Position numbers and translations under genes: made by a program. Source: Moniliophthora roreri (Eukaryota; Basidiomycota; Agaricomycetes; Agaricales; Marasmiaceae). Taken from it: a DNA stretch of 64,000 nucleotides. The DNA lies in NCBI GenBank assembly GCA_001466705.2, contig LATX02000199.1, positions 454,899 to 518,898 on the forward strand. The letters run 5' to 3'. Below are positions 10,592 to 23,089 of the stretch, in pieces. The notes under the pieces were generated by a model. The model was not told where the DNA came from and did not search any database. It was given only the letters and a program-made list of their open reading frames with translations. How positions within the stretch are numbered: position 1 is the stretch's first letter; each line of letters begins with the position of its first letter.

Positions 10592-12660
10592 TCAAGCAAC
10601 TGCCTGTTCCATCTCTGAAAGCTCCATATCGGTGTGTTCGTCAACTGTAGCCTTTGTTGACTGAAGAGCTGCTATACCACTACCACCGGGCCAATCCTTC
10701 ACGATGTCTCGCATTTTGAGGAAGTATACCACACGCTTCCGAAGATCTGATGCTGCTAAACCCATACTCAATTGGGCCCAGCTGATTTGCATGGGATTCC
10801 AAATTCCTGTCAAGCCTGGAAAACAGCTTTGCACTGAAATATCAAAAGTGGTGAGGTCGTGCACACTGGTGGGGAGTTGGGTATTATTGTGACAGAGTTT
10901 GCTGTTCAATGCATGGAACTCAAACTGGAAATTCAGTTCAAAAAGTTCCCAGATGATCTCCTTTATAATGGCAGGGTCTGTAAGCCGTCCAATTGGGAAG
11001 TGAAAATCATGCCACGTGAAGTGGTAGTCTTCCACATTCGCCAACTCCATCTGCATGTCGAAGAATTTGAGAGATTCAGCGAGTAAGTCATCCACGACTT
11101 TCCTTTCATGAGATTGTATAATGCCAGAGTTGGAGGTCTTGCCATGCAAGGCTAGAAGTGTGCACCATTGTTTCGGTGACCAGGCTCCATATGCAGCAGG
11201 TGAAGCAGTTGGCAGGATGAATGGGAGCTGGTGTTGAAAGATGAGAACAGAACAAAAGCAAAGCCATGTCTTGACGTATTGTAACATCCTATCCTGGAAC
11301 GTCAACCCTGCGAAAAGGAACAGCCCAGGCTCAGGGAAAGCATATCCACTGTTCAGGACAGCTTCTTTTGGAGGTTGCTTTGATTGGTCAATACCTCCCA
11401 ACACTTGAACCCAGACCTCAGGAACAGCAGGGGAGTATTGCCCCCCAACTTCAGAGAACTTATTCTGCTCAGTCTTTGCAATTTGCTGAGGCTTTTCATC
11501 TACATTATATGTCAGATTTGGTAATGGAATCATTGAGAACAAGACTTACAAGGACTACAGCCACCACTTTTCTTCGACTTTCGGCTCTGGGAACGAGAAG
11601 TAGCACCTGCCACGGAAGACATATTACTGGAGGATGAATGTGGTTTGTGGTCATCTGCTTCAGACACCACAGCAAACGGATCAACAAAGGTGACAATGGA
11701 GTGACTGTAATTCTCCATAGCAATAGCTTTTGCTTTGTCGCTACCGGCACCTGAGAAAATGACCTTCCCTGAGCGTGTTTGGAATCCATCTAGGATGACA
11801 TTGAGGCCCTGCAGTGTCAAAGGAACAACCTGTGTGTCAATACGAGCTGAGGAATGATGTTCGAGTGGCCTGACAAGCCAGAAAGGCAGGCCAGCCAGAG
11901 CAAACATCTTGCAGTGCTTGAGATCAAAAAGGAAAGTGCCCATTGTGTTCGCAGTTTTACAATCTGGTTGCACTGTCGTGGATAACATCAGGGGCTGATA
12001 GACCTCAACCCAGTCCAGAGCAGCGCCAAGTTCAAGATACCATCGTTGGAAATATGAGAATAACTCGCATGCACGAAGATAGGGCAGGGACAGAGATGTG
12101 AGCTGTCTCAGCATGTGCTCGAGATGTGGACTCAATCCTTCAATGAAAGTGTTCGTATTTACTCGAGATGACCAATAGATAGAAACATGCTTCTGTAACA
12201 CTTCATAATCAGAGCTGAATTTTGCCAGATAGAGTGGGTCCCATGTTCCCATGCCATTGATAACACTGTCGATCTCTTTGTGAAAGGCGCTCTCTGATGG
12301 AGGATCCCACCACTTCCTCGCAGGATCATTGGGGGGCAGGTGAGGTGGAAGAGCAGCATAATGGCAGCGATCAACGATGAAAGGTTGTGGATAGTGTAGC
12401 GGGTCATCTTCTCCATAGCAATAATCAGAATGCATGAACACATTGCACCTGCCCAATTGTGGGGTGTAAATAACATTGCAATTCGGTGTTGTAACAAAGT
12501 AGTTATTGACAAATGCTCCAACTCTTCCGTCGAGTGCACCGTATTGTTCTCCTACGAAAAAGCTGATTGTCAGCATAAACTTATCTAAAGATATCAATAA
12601 CTCACCTATCTGTGGCTTGTTGACGACAGAATGTGGCCTTTCTTCCTCTGAACCCATCAT
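10592..12660 (-). CDS. Intact 654-aa protein of unknown function, hAT neighbour
   Basis: Three exons (12660-12606, 12551-11550, 11499-10592) join with consensus GT-AG introns of 54 and 50 bp and total 1965 bp, exactly 655 codons including the stop. The start is ATGATGGGCTCAGAGGAAG; the second Met is equally possible. The protein has no signal peptide. Recognisable blocks are NCNVIYTPQLGRCNVFMHSD, RKWWDPPSE, YFQRWYLELGAALDWVEVYQP and GLPFWLVRPLEHH. A Ser-rich linker ending in SRKSKKSGGCSP follows, then a C-terminal third with EVWVQVLGGI and DYHFTWHDFHFPIGRL. This resembles a dispersed multi-copy family in Agaricomycetes without known activity. It runs away from the decayed hAT transposase at 14.4 kb, and yet carries no stop or frameshift itself. 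It could be a transposon passenger or a host gene. Confidence 0.65.
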
Positions 12661-12719
12661 ACCCCTTCTCTCTGATGTTCTAAAGCAAATGAAAACAGCT
12701 TGAGGGTCTAACTGTCAAA

Positions 12720-14380
12720 GTTAATGAGCAAAGGAATGAGACAGGCAGAAGGGCTATGACAGCGACTCGAACCGACTACAAGTCCAGTCCGAGGCAAGTG
12801 AATCGACTACAAGTCAGATTCAAGCCAGGGTGATGGCTACAAGCCCACACCCTTGCATATTTCATAGCCTTTCTGTTAAAAAGATGTTACCTACAGCCTG
12901 GAATATATAAGTTAGCAATGTCAGTTTCAATTCCGAAACTGGACTTACCAATGCCCTCATGGTAGCCGCAAACGTGAGTTGGTACTGTTTTCTTGAGTAT
13001 AGACACGAGATTGGGTTGAAGGTGATGTATATAGAGGAAGAGATATGCGAGATTGATTAGGGAGAAGGTGTCTATTTTTTTTTTTTGAAGTCCGCCCAAG
13101 TGCTGGTGGAGTTTGACAGACTTTGAAACTCCTCAACGTGTCATTTTGCATCCCTCATTGTTTGACTCCCTCCTTCCCCACAATCTGGACTCGATATCCT
13201 CAGCCCTGAATCTGAGAACTATCCAATGTCTCGCCCATGGTAAGCAGACTATTGAAACGGGACTGAATTGTTCTGATCAACTTACAGGACTTACAACTTC
13301 TATCAGCGCTGGACAGAAAGGCTCGGAGGGAGTAGGCACTGAGCAAGACAGGCAAAAGGTACGATTCAGTGATTTCCATGGCATAACACTAACTTAGTAC
13401 TCTCTCCTTGGGTAGCGAAGCACAGGCTCAGCAATGCCTCAGGCATGCTGAGCCCAACAATCTCCCGAGCAGGCTTGTAGCCGCTCAACTTAGTTCTGAC
13501 GACTTGTAGTCATTAGAGTGGCCTTGATGATACCACCAACTTGTAGTCATGGTTCATCATTTGGTCCACATAGATGGTGGTATTACGTCAACTATCATGA
13601 GATTGCAGTACATTGTTTGTTCCTTCTGCCTCGTTTACTAATTAACATTCACAGACTACTGTTTGATGTCACAGCCAGCTTGTAGTTGCCTTGCATTCAT
13701 AGGAACTGATTTTCGGTCGCTTTCCTATCGCTCCATGAACATGTTTAGGGTGGGATGGACTTTTTCTATCGCTTTCAATGTACCTACCTATTGGCTACTT
13801 ATCAGTCATATCCTTCACATGTTTCGGTTCCCCTCAGACCACGCTTTCTGTATCATGTTTCATCAATCACTAATGTGTTCTCCGGCAATGTAGAAGCATC
13901 CATCTTACAACCATGGACCATTACTTAAATGTTTTGTTGTCTTGTTCATTGCATCCTCATGTCTTCCGATTTTGTTTACATCTTCTACCTTCTCAGTCGC
14001 GTACCTCATTCGCTACAGTCTATTGGATCCTACCATCTTGTTGTACCCCCTCGCTACCCACAAATGAAGCATAAGGATGGGAAAATCTCAAGCTTCTGTG
14101 AAAATGCCAGGCAAACTGAGATAGCCAGCAAATTAGCTAGTGATGGAGATGAAGCCTATCTCAACACGATTCCGTTCATATCACAGCTGTGATGCTCTGA
14201 CCTTCTTCTCTCACTGTCGTGATGCAATCCAACTTCGGTTGGAGGGAGGGTGGATGACTCCATGAAAATGCAATGTGTCTTTTGTCCAGAACCCCAAACC
14301 AGATATAGATCTGTTCTGACAAGACATATAAGCCTCCACTAGCACATCTTTGTGTACTCAACACCCCACCCTTTCTCATT
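12720..14380. repeat. Inverted GACTACAAGTC motif clusters
   Basis: GACTACAAGTC-like motifs occur at about 12774, 12805 and 12836 on the plus strand. The inverted form GACTTGTAGTC recurs at about 13472, 13501, 13538 and 13677. Repeats pointing inwards from both sides are what subterminal transposase-binding sites look like, so a non-autonomous element of about 0.8-0.9 kb may lie here. The remaining sequence up to 14380 has no recognisable gene. Confidence 0.45.
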
Positions 14381-14383
14381 GCA

Positions 14384-17300
14384 ATGGCAAGGAAGAAAGA
14401 AAAGGGCAAAGACAATCCCAGTATGTGTCTCTTATCTTTATTACATTATTTCACTAATGTGAAGACTAGACACCGCCTTCACTGCAGAAGAGCCCCAAGA
14501 GCAGCCTCCAACCCAGCCTACGCATCAGCCTACACGTAGTAGGACTTCTAAACAAGCTGTTAGTAGTAAGTAACAATGTGCTGTGTGTTTTATGCTGCTA
14601 ACGTTCACTAGAACCTGTCCAAAAGCCGACGCATCAGTCCAGAAGCCATGCACCAGTTCAAGATGAGGATAATCGCCGTATGTATCATTGTCTGAGGTCA
14701 TTGACAGTATCTCACATCTTCATTCTAGCCACCCATCGCTCCTCATGTTCTAGAACGCCTAGTCATCCTCCAGTACCACAACTTGTGGCCACACCACATA
14801 CTCTTCCACAATCACCCTCTAATAATGATGAAGAACAACATGTGGATCAAGCAGAATCATCCACCAGGGGGCGCCAAATTACACATTCCACAGTATCTTT
14901 CAGTAAGTAGAATTCATCAGTATGAGCGTTTGCAAATTTTGACTCTGTTCTACAGACGATGATAACCCTTTTTTTACACCGTCTACTGGCCCAATGTAGG
15001 TTTCAACACCATGGCTTCCCCCAGCATTGTGCAGGCCAGGAAGTCAGAGTCGGGATCAAGGGAATGTGCGCTTTGCAGGTTCAGCAAACGAGGAATCTTC
15101 AGGCAAGGAATTTAACTGGGAGGACACTGACCTTTCTGATGATGACCCCCAGCAGACTCCGATACAACCTCATGGAGGTAAGAGACTCAGTTTTGATTTC
15201 CTTGAGGAACAAAGTACTGAATGTTGTGCAGGTGCTCCTGCTACGCCTTCGAGACTGAGATTGAGATTGAGATTGAGACTAAGACCAAGATCAAGAGCTC
15301 AAGCTCATCCAACTCAGACTTGTCCTCCACTGACCCCTCAACGTACTGTAACTGTGCAACATGTAATACGTTGTCCAGTAGACTTTACACAAACACCACC
15401 AAGGAGGACCACTGGAACTGGTATGGGTGGTCGGCGTCAGAGGCGTGCAAATAATATCCATTCAGTATATAAAGAGACTGAGACACACTATGTTTGTATG
15501 TTCTGCAAGTGGTGAATATATGTTTTATCTTAGTGATCAAGTAGCTGATAACGAAATAGAATAAAGGAAGAAATGCAGAATCCCAAATTTGAAGTTCAGA
15601 TCTATGAATTCTCAAGCAGCAACACAAACTTGTGGAAGCACATGCTAGAGCATCTTCCTGAATGGATTGCCCATTGTGATGCTCATGGATACACCATCGA
15701 TGCAAAATGTGTCAATGAGGAAGTGGCACTTTATCGTCAAGAAAACGACATGCTGACTGCTCTTGCTACACTGAAGATAGAGAAATTCTCTGTGGAGGGG
15801 CTTATTGCCAGGTTGGAAGAACTGATTATTGCTGAAGATCTGGTACATAGTTATCACATCATCTCTTTCATCGTACTAATGGTCCCCTCCAGCCTATCGC
15901 CTTCATGGAATCTGAGCATGTTATAAATGTCATTCTGTACTTACAGCGGGACCTCACGAAGGACGATATTCCTGGACAGACAACAATGACAAAAATCATT
16001 CTTGACACATATCGTGCACATATGTACGAACTCACTGTGGAGCTAAAGGTAAGATTCCTTTCTCTGTTTCTACCATTTCAACGATATTTATTATGAGCAT
16101 AGACAGCTCTTGGAAAGATATCATTCACCTGTGATGGGTGGACCGATAACTTATTATATCCCTTCATTGCCATTACTGCGCATTGGATTCAAGAAGTAAC
16201 AGTCATACAGAAGAGTGGGAAGGGAGTTGTTTCACAGACTGTGCTTAAGCTTCATGCCAATGTCATTGCTTTCCATGAGCTTCCTGTATCACACACAGGG
16301 GTGCATCTTGGAGAAGCATTCCTCTACTTACTAGGCCGTTTAGGATTAACAAAGAAGGTATGCCTGCCAAAGCTTTTATTGTTGATACTTCACTGATAAT
16401 CCTTTCCTAGATTGGCTGGGTGACCTGCGACAATGCAACAAATAACGATGGGATGTTCCATAGGCTGCACAAGCGACTGCAGATGACAAATATTGACTTT
16501 CATTGGTATCACAATCACATTCGGTAAGGATATTCCAACGTACTCTATTTCCTAGTAATACTAATATTATCTTTCTTCTAGGTGCTTTGCACACATTATC
16601 CATTTAGCCATAACTGCAATACTTGACAAGATGGACGCTATAGACTTAGCTGAAATCTTTGCAAACCGGGAAGGTGTCTCACTCCCAGGAGGTCGGTCTG
16701 GTGTAGTAAGTCGAACATGAGGTATGGTTCGCGAAGTAAGTGCTCACCCATTCTTTTGTGTCTCTATTTATCTGATATCATTTTACAGTGTTGGGCCTCC
16801 AGTCAAAGGCAGATCGCATTTGAAACACTTGTTCGACAGGCTCGCAACAGGCAAGAATTGCTTCTCGTTCAAGATATCACGAATTGCTGGTCTTCATCAC
16901 ACAACATGCTCAAGAGAGCCATTATACTTCATCCTGTGAGCACTGATTCTTGTTCTCTTTGTGTTTGCAGCATGCACTAATTATTCCTGTAACAGCAACT
17001 GGAAGAATTCAAGCTTGATCAAAACCATGGCCAAGACATAGCACCACACATTCTCAACAAGTATGAGTGGATGGCAGTTGAAGTTTGTGAACACATACTT
17101 GGGGTACATCACTGCTACTCCTGTTTTGATTGAAGACTGACATTCCACAGGTACCACATGCATTTCAGCATGTTCTGTCAATAGAAGAGACACCATGCCT
17201 AGCATTCACAATCCCGGCTTTCCATGCAGTCATCGACAACTGGCAGGTACTTCAAGACAATGATCCAGACTTCTATGCCATTATCAAGCAAGGCATTAAG

Positions 17301-17560
17301 AAACTAGATGATTACCTGGAGCATATTAGAGATGTGCCGGCCTACTTTCTCTCTATGTGTATGTTTTCTCTCATCTCCTGTAGTATTGTTTCTTATTCTC
17401 AGTTTAGCTGCTTGCATCTTCATAGGGGACAGACTTGTAGATGCAGAGTTTACATATGTTCAGCATGGTGGCAAAGATGCCTATAAGGCCAGTTATATCT
17501 TTTTCAATAACATCATATCTGAGACTTATCTCAATATAGACCTTTCAACAGGATTTTGAC
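14384..17560 (+). pseudogene. hAT transposase relic with BED-type zinc finger
   Basis: The relic starts MARKKEKGKDNP with an intron at about 14421. Multi-exon reading gives a BED-type finger (YVCMFCK, then after an intron SSSNTNLWKHMLEHLPEW), the DxW block SFTCDGWTDNLLYPFIAI (about 16122), TCDNATNNDGMF (about 16431) with the second acidic position, and CFAHIIHLA (about 16581). These are the standard order of hAT transposase blocks. After about 16700 the frame breaks repeatedly. The usual C-terminal dimerisation region with its conserved Trp and Ala-rich helix is not found. The gene is decayed and probably truncated. Confidence 0.8.
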
Positions 17561-17619
17561 CAGTTTACTGATATCAGGTATGATAATCATTTCATATTAC
17601 TGCTAATTCTGATATGGAT

Positions 17620-18870
17620 TATCCTCAGAAGTCCATATGTTGCCCAGCTCTTTGGTTACAATGACAATCAAAGTGGTTCACTAGCACTCATTTTCTATAA
17701 TGGTGTGTGCATCAGTTGTGTTTGTAGTGTAATACTAACTTAGTCTCCTTGAACATGCATCTGGTGTCAGTAGACCTTGAAAAGTGAAAACAAAACTCAT
17801 TCATACCATTCTGAATTACTGCACTTCAGTCATCCTTTGGCTATAGAGGTCCCAGAACACAGTAGAAGGGTGCCATGAAGGGGTATGCATTTTGTTGTGA
17901 AAAGCTACTTTCAGTACCTGATCTACAAGCTTCACATAGGAATGCATAATGACTTAGTTCATTCTTTCTTAACTGTAAATTGCTCTACAAAGTCATTCTT
18001 GCCACTACCTAGCCATGTAACATCTCTGATAACTCCAACTCCACACTTCAACTTCTTCTAACCAGCCTATTTTCCTTGTCTATCTTATTACCCATTGCCT
18101 GACTTATTCTCCACATGGATTCTGCTCTCCACTACTTCCATTCTGCAAGGCTCATTATACTTCTATTGAGGAACCTGATTCATTCACAGCCATGTACTAT
18201 ATGGATGCTGTTTCATCTCTATTAGTAGACTCTTCTGAACTTCACATATACAATTCAATATATTCTGTTCAGAACTTCAGTCTTGTGATTGTTTCTGCAT
18301 AAAGAAACAAACTTCTTCTATGAAGCCCTCAAAGCTCACAGAACTTCTAGGTATGCTCAAAGCCTTGCTTATTGTCAAACTCCGTAGCTAGAGCTTTGGC
18401 TTGTTTTCTCTATTATCTACTATCCCTGCTATTAACCAGAACACCCCAACTACCCTCTAGACAGGTCCTCACAGACCATAGTTGTGCATTGATCTCTGCT
18501 AAACTCATTTCACACCTACTCTAAAAAGGCATCTACTAAACTCTTCACTAAAATGAATAATTGTGTGGGTTAGAAGTGCTTGAATATCTATTATCAAGAC
18601 TTGTTACAAAATGATGCCAAGTGTTTACTGCTGGACTTGAAGGGTAAACTCTCTATTCCTACTTCTTAAATAGCATGTATTTACAATTATAGGAAATACC
18701 AATCAATTATGACTCTCAGAATCATTCAAACATGTTCTGCATTAGTGTCTGCCTCCAACAATTCCTTAAATAATGGCCATGAACTTCAGCAGAGGATTTA
18801 GAAGTTTCCACATACTATATTTTGCTGTTCATAATGCTTCATTTTCATTAAAACCTCCATGTGTGGCTAG
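17620..18870. other. No recognisable gene
   Basis: AT-rich sequence with no long open frame and no inverted repeats that I could recognise. It lies between the hAT relic and the DUF6534-like gene. Confidence 0.5.
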
Positions 18871-18878
18871 TAACTGTA

Positions 18879-20766
18879 TCAGATCACCACTGCTGAGTGT
18901 TGAGTAATAGTGAAAATCACCTCAGAGGAATCCATAGTGTGTGCATCTGCAGCAGGCATTGACCTGACTTCACTCACTGACCCAGGCAATGCAAAGCTAA
19001 GGTTCAATGTCTCAACAGTGACAGGCAGCTTGGCATTGATGTGTGATTCTTGTGAATTTAGTCTAGTAGAAAGCACTTAGTCAAAGCATAGGGAGAAATG
19101 TCTGAGGGTACAAATGTGGACAGAAGTGAGTTAGAGTACACTGTAAAAATAAATCATGTCAGTAGGGTAAAGGCAGCAATCAAAAATGCAACACACAATT
19201 TCCTTCAACTATAAAAATTGCAAAGTATACTAGGTTTTTGGGTCCTGGTGGAGCCATCTGAATAATGTAGATATATCAGAAATCTTGCAATTTGAAGGCT
19301 GGAGGACATACAAGAATGATATTAGTAATAGCAACTAGACTATTCAAAACTTTAGCAAGAAGTTATCAGAATGAGGTAATGCACACCTGGTCAATGCCCC
19401 ATTATTGATAGCATGAATGATTAGCTTGTTGATGATTGTGTCTGTACTAATAAGTGTAAAAAAGGTCAAAATTGTGCATATAAAGACACAGAGACAGCCT
19501 TGCATACCTCTTGATACCTGAACGGCTTGTATGCAGATAATATGGTGTTGAAAATGCACAGAGCACATCCAAGACAGCAGAACATGATAGCAAGATGATA
19601 CACATGGTCTATACCTGGAGTCTGACTACTTAGACAATGAGAAATAAATGAAGCTACACACCATCACAGATGGCCCATTTGCATGGTAATTGCATACTTG
19701 AAAACTGTAGTTTCATTTGAATCAGATTTCAGGCCATTCTGCATGCTGAGTGTGCTTACTCTTGTTTCATGATTACTTATTGGTGGAGGTAGGTCATTGA
19801 CATGAAATGTAAAAAAAAGAAACAAAAAAAGACTACACACTAATAGACAGTGCTTTTGATGCCATCTTTCACTCAGTTATTGGAGAATGCATAAAAAGGA
19901 CACATACCAGCTTGAAATGCTTTGAGGAGACACTGGGAAATATCACTCAGACAGAATCATGCTTTGTGAATGAAATTTGTACCTACAACTATGGCAGGTG
20001 TCCACTAATTCTTTTTACCACTGACTGTTAACATGTAAATTCTGCTGGCACTTGAAGCCAGTACAGATCCTTATGCTGATAAATTCTTCTAGCATAGAAT
20101 AAGTGTACAATAGTACTTATTCCAGTCTATAATTTATTTAAATGAGCTTCCAGACAGCATTATTGAGAAAGAGCCTCACTGTTAGGGGTATGATGGCCTT
20201 TGGTCCTCAAGTTTGAGCTGGAACTAGCAATCAAGAAGGATAGAACTCACATCTAGACTCCTAGCAAAATATCAGCACACAACTCACATGTAAATGAGAA
20301 ACATAGTATGTATAACTCACCAAATATCAATCATCAAAGCAAGGAGGTTGCCAAAGTTCAGAATCAGGTAATAGTATACTGCATGGATAGCAAGAATTGC
20401 ATGAATTGTTTCTAGCACTCTGAAGATGGGAATATTAGCGCAGGGACAACTAAATAAGATGCTAATCACAAACAGGAGTGCCAGAACCTAGGAAACAGTA
20501 CTGTCAGCTATGATTGTAGTCGAGACAATATGAGATACTCACAATGCCTCGGACTAGGAATTGATCATGATAGTTTTGAAAGTAGTACCACGTTTGAAGA
20601 CATGCAACACCGTACAAGCTACACAGATGAAGAACGCTTGTGAATGACCCACGTGTGATGGAAGGGACCAGGGTACACACCATGACGAGATGACAGTTGC
20701 TACGAGCAAAGCTCCCAATATATCTCCCAGGTCAATTGGAATGAAGGATGAGAGGGTTGCAGCCAT
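18879..20766 (-). CDS. Seven-helix type membrane protein, DUF6534-like
   Basis: The start ATG at 20766 gives MAATLSSFIPIDLGDILGAL, a first membrane helix. Spliced exons continue with LYGVACLQTWYYFQNYHDQ, then LETIHAILAIHAVYYYLIL and NFGNLLALMIDIW. Further downstream come FYARRIYQHKDLYW, TDTIINKLIIHAINNGALT, SLVAITNIIL and NLVYFAIFIVEGN. The last exon begins LNSQESHINAKL and ends in a Ser/Ala-rich tail with a stop at 18879. The order (LQTxxYF, a His-Ala helix, YARRxY, a NxGxLT helix, SNSLLSTLNSR) is that of the DUF6534 membrane family abundant in Agaricomycetes, whose function is unknown. Exons between about 20300 and 19600 are hard to place and may contain damage, so the gene could be intact or recently decayed. 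Confidence 0.65.
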
Positions 20767-21062
20767 TGTCCAAGCGATCAAGGTGGTTTGGAACAGAGAA
20801 ATTTGCTTGGGGTGAAAGGAAAGATCCTGGATTCATACCAATGATGAACTTGGAGCCTTCCGTGATTGTCCGCCTGAGTCAGCAGCAATTTATCTGATTC
20901 ACCACTGCATGCGAAGTATTCTCATGACTGTCACATAGCTCATGGAGCATCTTTTTAGGCTTGATGGAAGAAGCCGCACGATGCTACAAAAGGTCATTGC
21001 ATCATGATAATTCGCTTACAAATTGTTTGAGCGTCTATACTACTTTTCGTGCAGTATATAAT

Positions 21063-23085
21063 CTACAACTCGGCAAATCTAGACCTCTTCCTCAACCTCG
21101 GTCCGATCCGTCTAAAAACAAAGCTGTGTATCGACAATCAGTAAGTCAATACACCCTTCCTCATACAAGAACCGTAGAAACTCACGGTAAAGGTGCCATA
21201 ACAGTCATAATCCCGGCTAGCAGTGCCGTAGCACCGACCGTCCCCATCGCATCATACATCTGCCTTGCAAACAATGGAAAAACAGCTGCAAATGTCGAAC
21301 GCATCGCGGTATTCGATGCCATAGCGCTAGCTGCTATCGGTCGGTACGCCGCAACTAGGTAGGTTAAAACTGATGTGAAGGCAAGGGAGGAGCCAGCACC
21401 AAAGGGTACTGAGGCGAGAATGGGGACTATCCAGTGTACGTGCGAATATGTGGTGAACGCGAGAATGTATAACCCGATGGGTACGAGGATACCGCCGAGT
21501 TCGCCTTTGACAAGGTGTGCTTCAGGTGGAGCGAGGCCGTCTGGAGATTTGGATGCTTCTTTGGCGATGAATCTAGGTGCGTGGGTTTAGTATCGAAAGC
21601 GAAAAGCTGAAAAGGCTTACTTGTTCCACCATATCTGAGTAGGCATCGCGCCGACCATACCTATCCCGATCCCAAGGAACGACAGCCCAGTTTCTTGCAT
21701 ATTAAACCCATGATTCTCTTGAAAGATGATTGGGAAAGCTTGGAAGGCGAGGTACAAAATGCCGAGGATAACAGAGGCCCTGCAACAAAGGAGCTCGATC
21801 TCGCAAGCGCTATGGTGGATGGAGGGCTTACCAAATATTGAGTAGCAATGCCATACGTTCGTAGAAGACTACTTGGAACGGCCTGTAACAGCTGACAAGG
21901 ATTGCATGTGTGAGGTTGTCTCGCTGTCGATCCAGAGGCGCCCAGTACTTGTCGTTCCCCTCCTGCTTTCGGAGTCTTTGACGCGTCAGCCAGATGAGTC
22001 TGATCCGCTGGGAACAACTCACTTTGCTGCTTTCCACTTTCGCAAAACTGGTACATAAGTTTCCGGAACGAACTGAAGGTATACATCAAGTTCATTTCAA
22101 CCAATCGTACGTGAAGAGCACGTACCAGGAGTAGAGCGACTGTTTGAACAAATGTCCATATCAAACAGACTCGAAAGGTCCACCTCCAGGATACATTCTA
22201 ATAGTGCGAGAGGTTAGGACGACGCCGCTCGCCAGTAAACGTGTACCAACTTGGTTAATGAACCTGCAGAAAGGTTAGAAACAGTAGCTGGAGACGAAAC
22301 CATTGACTTACCCACTGATCAACGGACCAACCACAGGGCCAACAAACGGTGTAAGCGTGTAGAAAGCCATCGGGCTGACAAAGGTATACGTAAGCGTGAA
22401 GAATTCAATGCTTGGGCTACCAAACGTACGTTCCGACTTCGTTATTCGCAAAAAGGTCACTGACACTTCCGCCTGAGACGCTGAGAAAAGTTGAACCGCA
22501 AAAGCCAGTGATGAATCGAAAGACCAAGAACACCGCTGGCCAGAGAAGAATGTCAGCTAGAATGCCTTGGAACAAGCAACCTGACACTCACTTATGTTTG
22601 GAGCGAATGCGACAGCAAAAGAAAAGGCAAACAACAGGACGAATGACACCTGATATATGATGTTCCTTCCATACACTTCTGATAATGGTCCAACGAGCAG
22701 CGGCCCAAATCCAAGTCCTTCCACGAAAATACTGATTGAAAGAATCGCAACGATTTTTGTAACATGAAACTCTTCAGCCAGCCCATCTTCTGCGAACGCA
22801 GCCTATGCCCAATAACTCTCGAATTAGTCGATGGCTCGACGTTGAGAACATGTCACGCACCACTGACGAAGCACACGTCACACATAACGACGATGAGCTG
22901 ATTATCACTACTATAACCCACTTGTTGAAGAGGCTCCTCCGCTGAGGATGCTCATGTTCCTCGAGGTCGACTTGGTATTCATCTTGACCACTAGCTTCGG
23001 TTTCCTTTACTGCCTGTCTTTTTTCGGCGTCCTTAGAGGGTATTGATGAGTTTTCTCTGATGGTGGCTAAGGAATTGTCGGACAT
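21063..23085 (-). CDS. MFS transporter, DHA1 drug/polyamine type
   Basis: Eleven exons on the minus strand splice in frame. The protein begins MSDNSLATIRENSSIPSKD with a charged cytoplasmic tail, followed by helix 1 (WVIVVIISSSSLCVTCASS) and the classic MFS motif A region GPLLVGPLSEVYGRN after helix 2. RFITGFCGSTFLSVSGGS, TPFVGPVVGPLISG and NVSWRWTFRVCLIWT follow. The central loop has FVPETYVPVL and the C-terminal half ends FVFRRIGPRLRKRSRFAEL. The GPxxGPxxSG and WRWxF blocks are typical of the 12-helix proton antiporter family DHA1, which exports drugs or polyamines across the plasma membrane. Introns are 40-65 bp with GT-AG ends. No stop or frameshift was found, so the gene looks functional. 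A truncated copy of its 3' end lies at 146-537. Confidence 0.88.
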
Positions 23086-23089
23086 GAGG

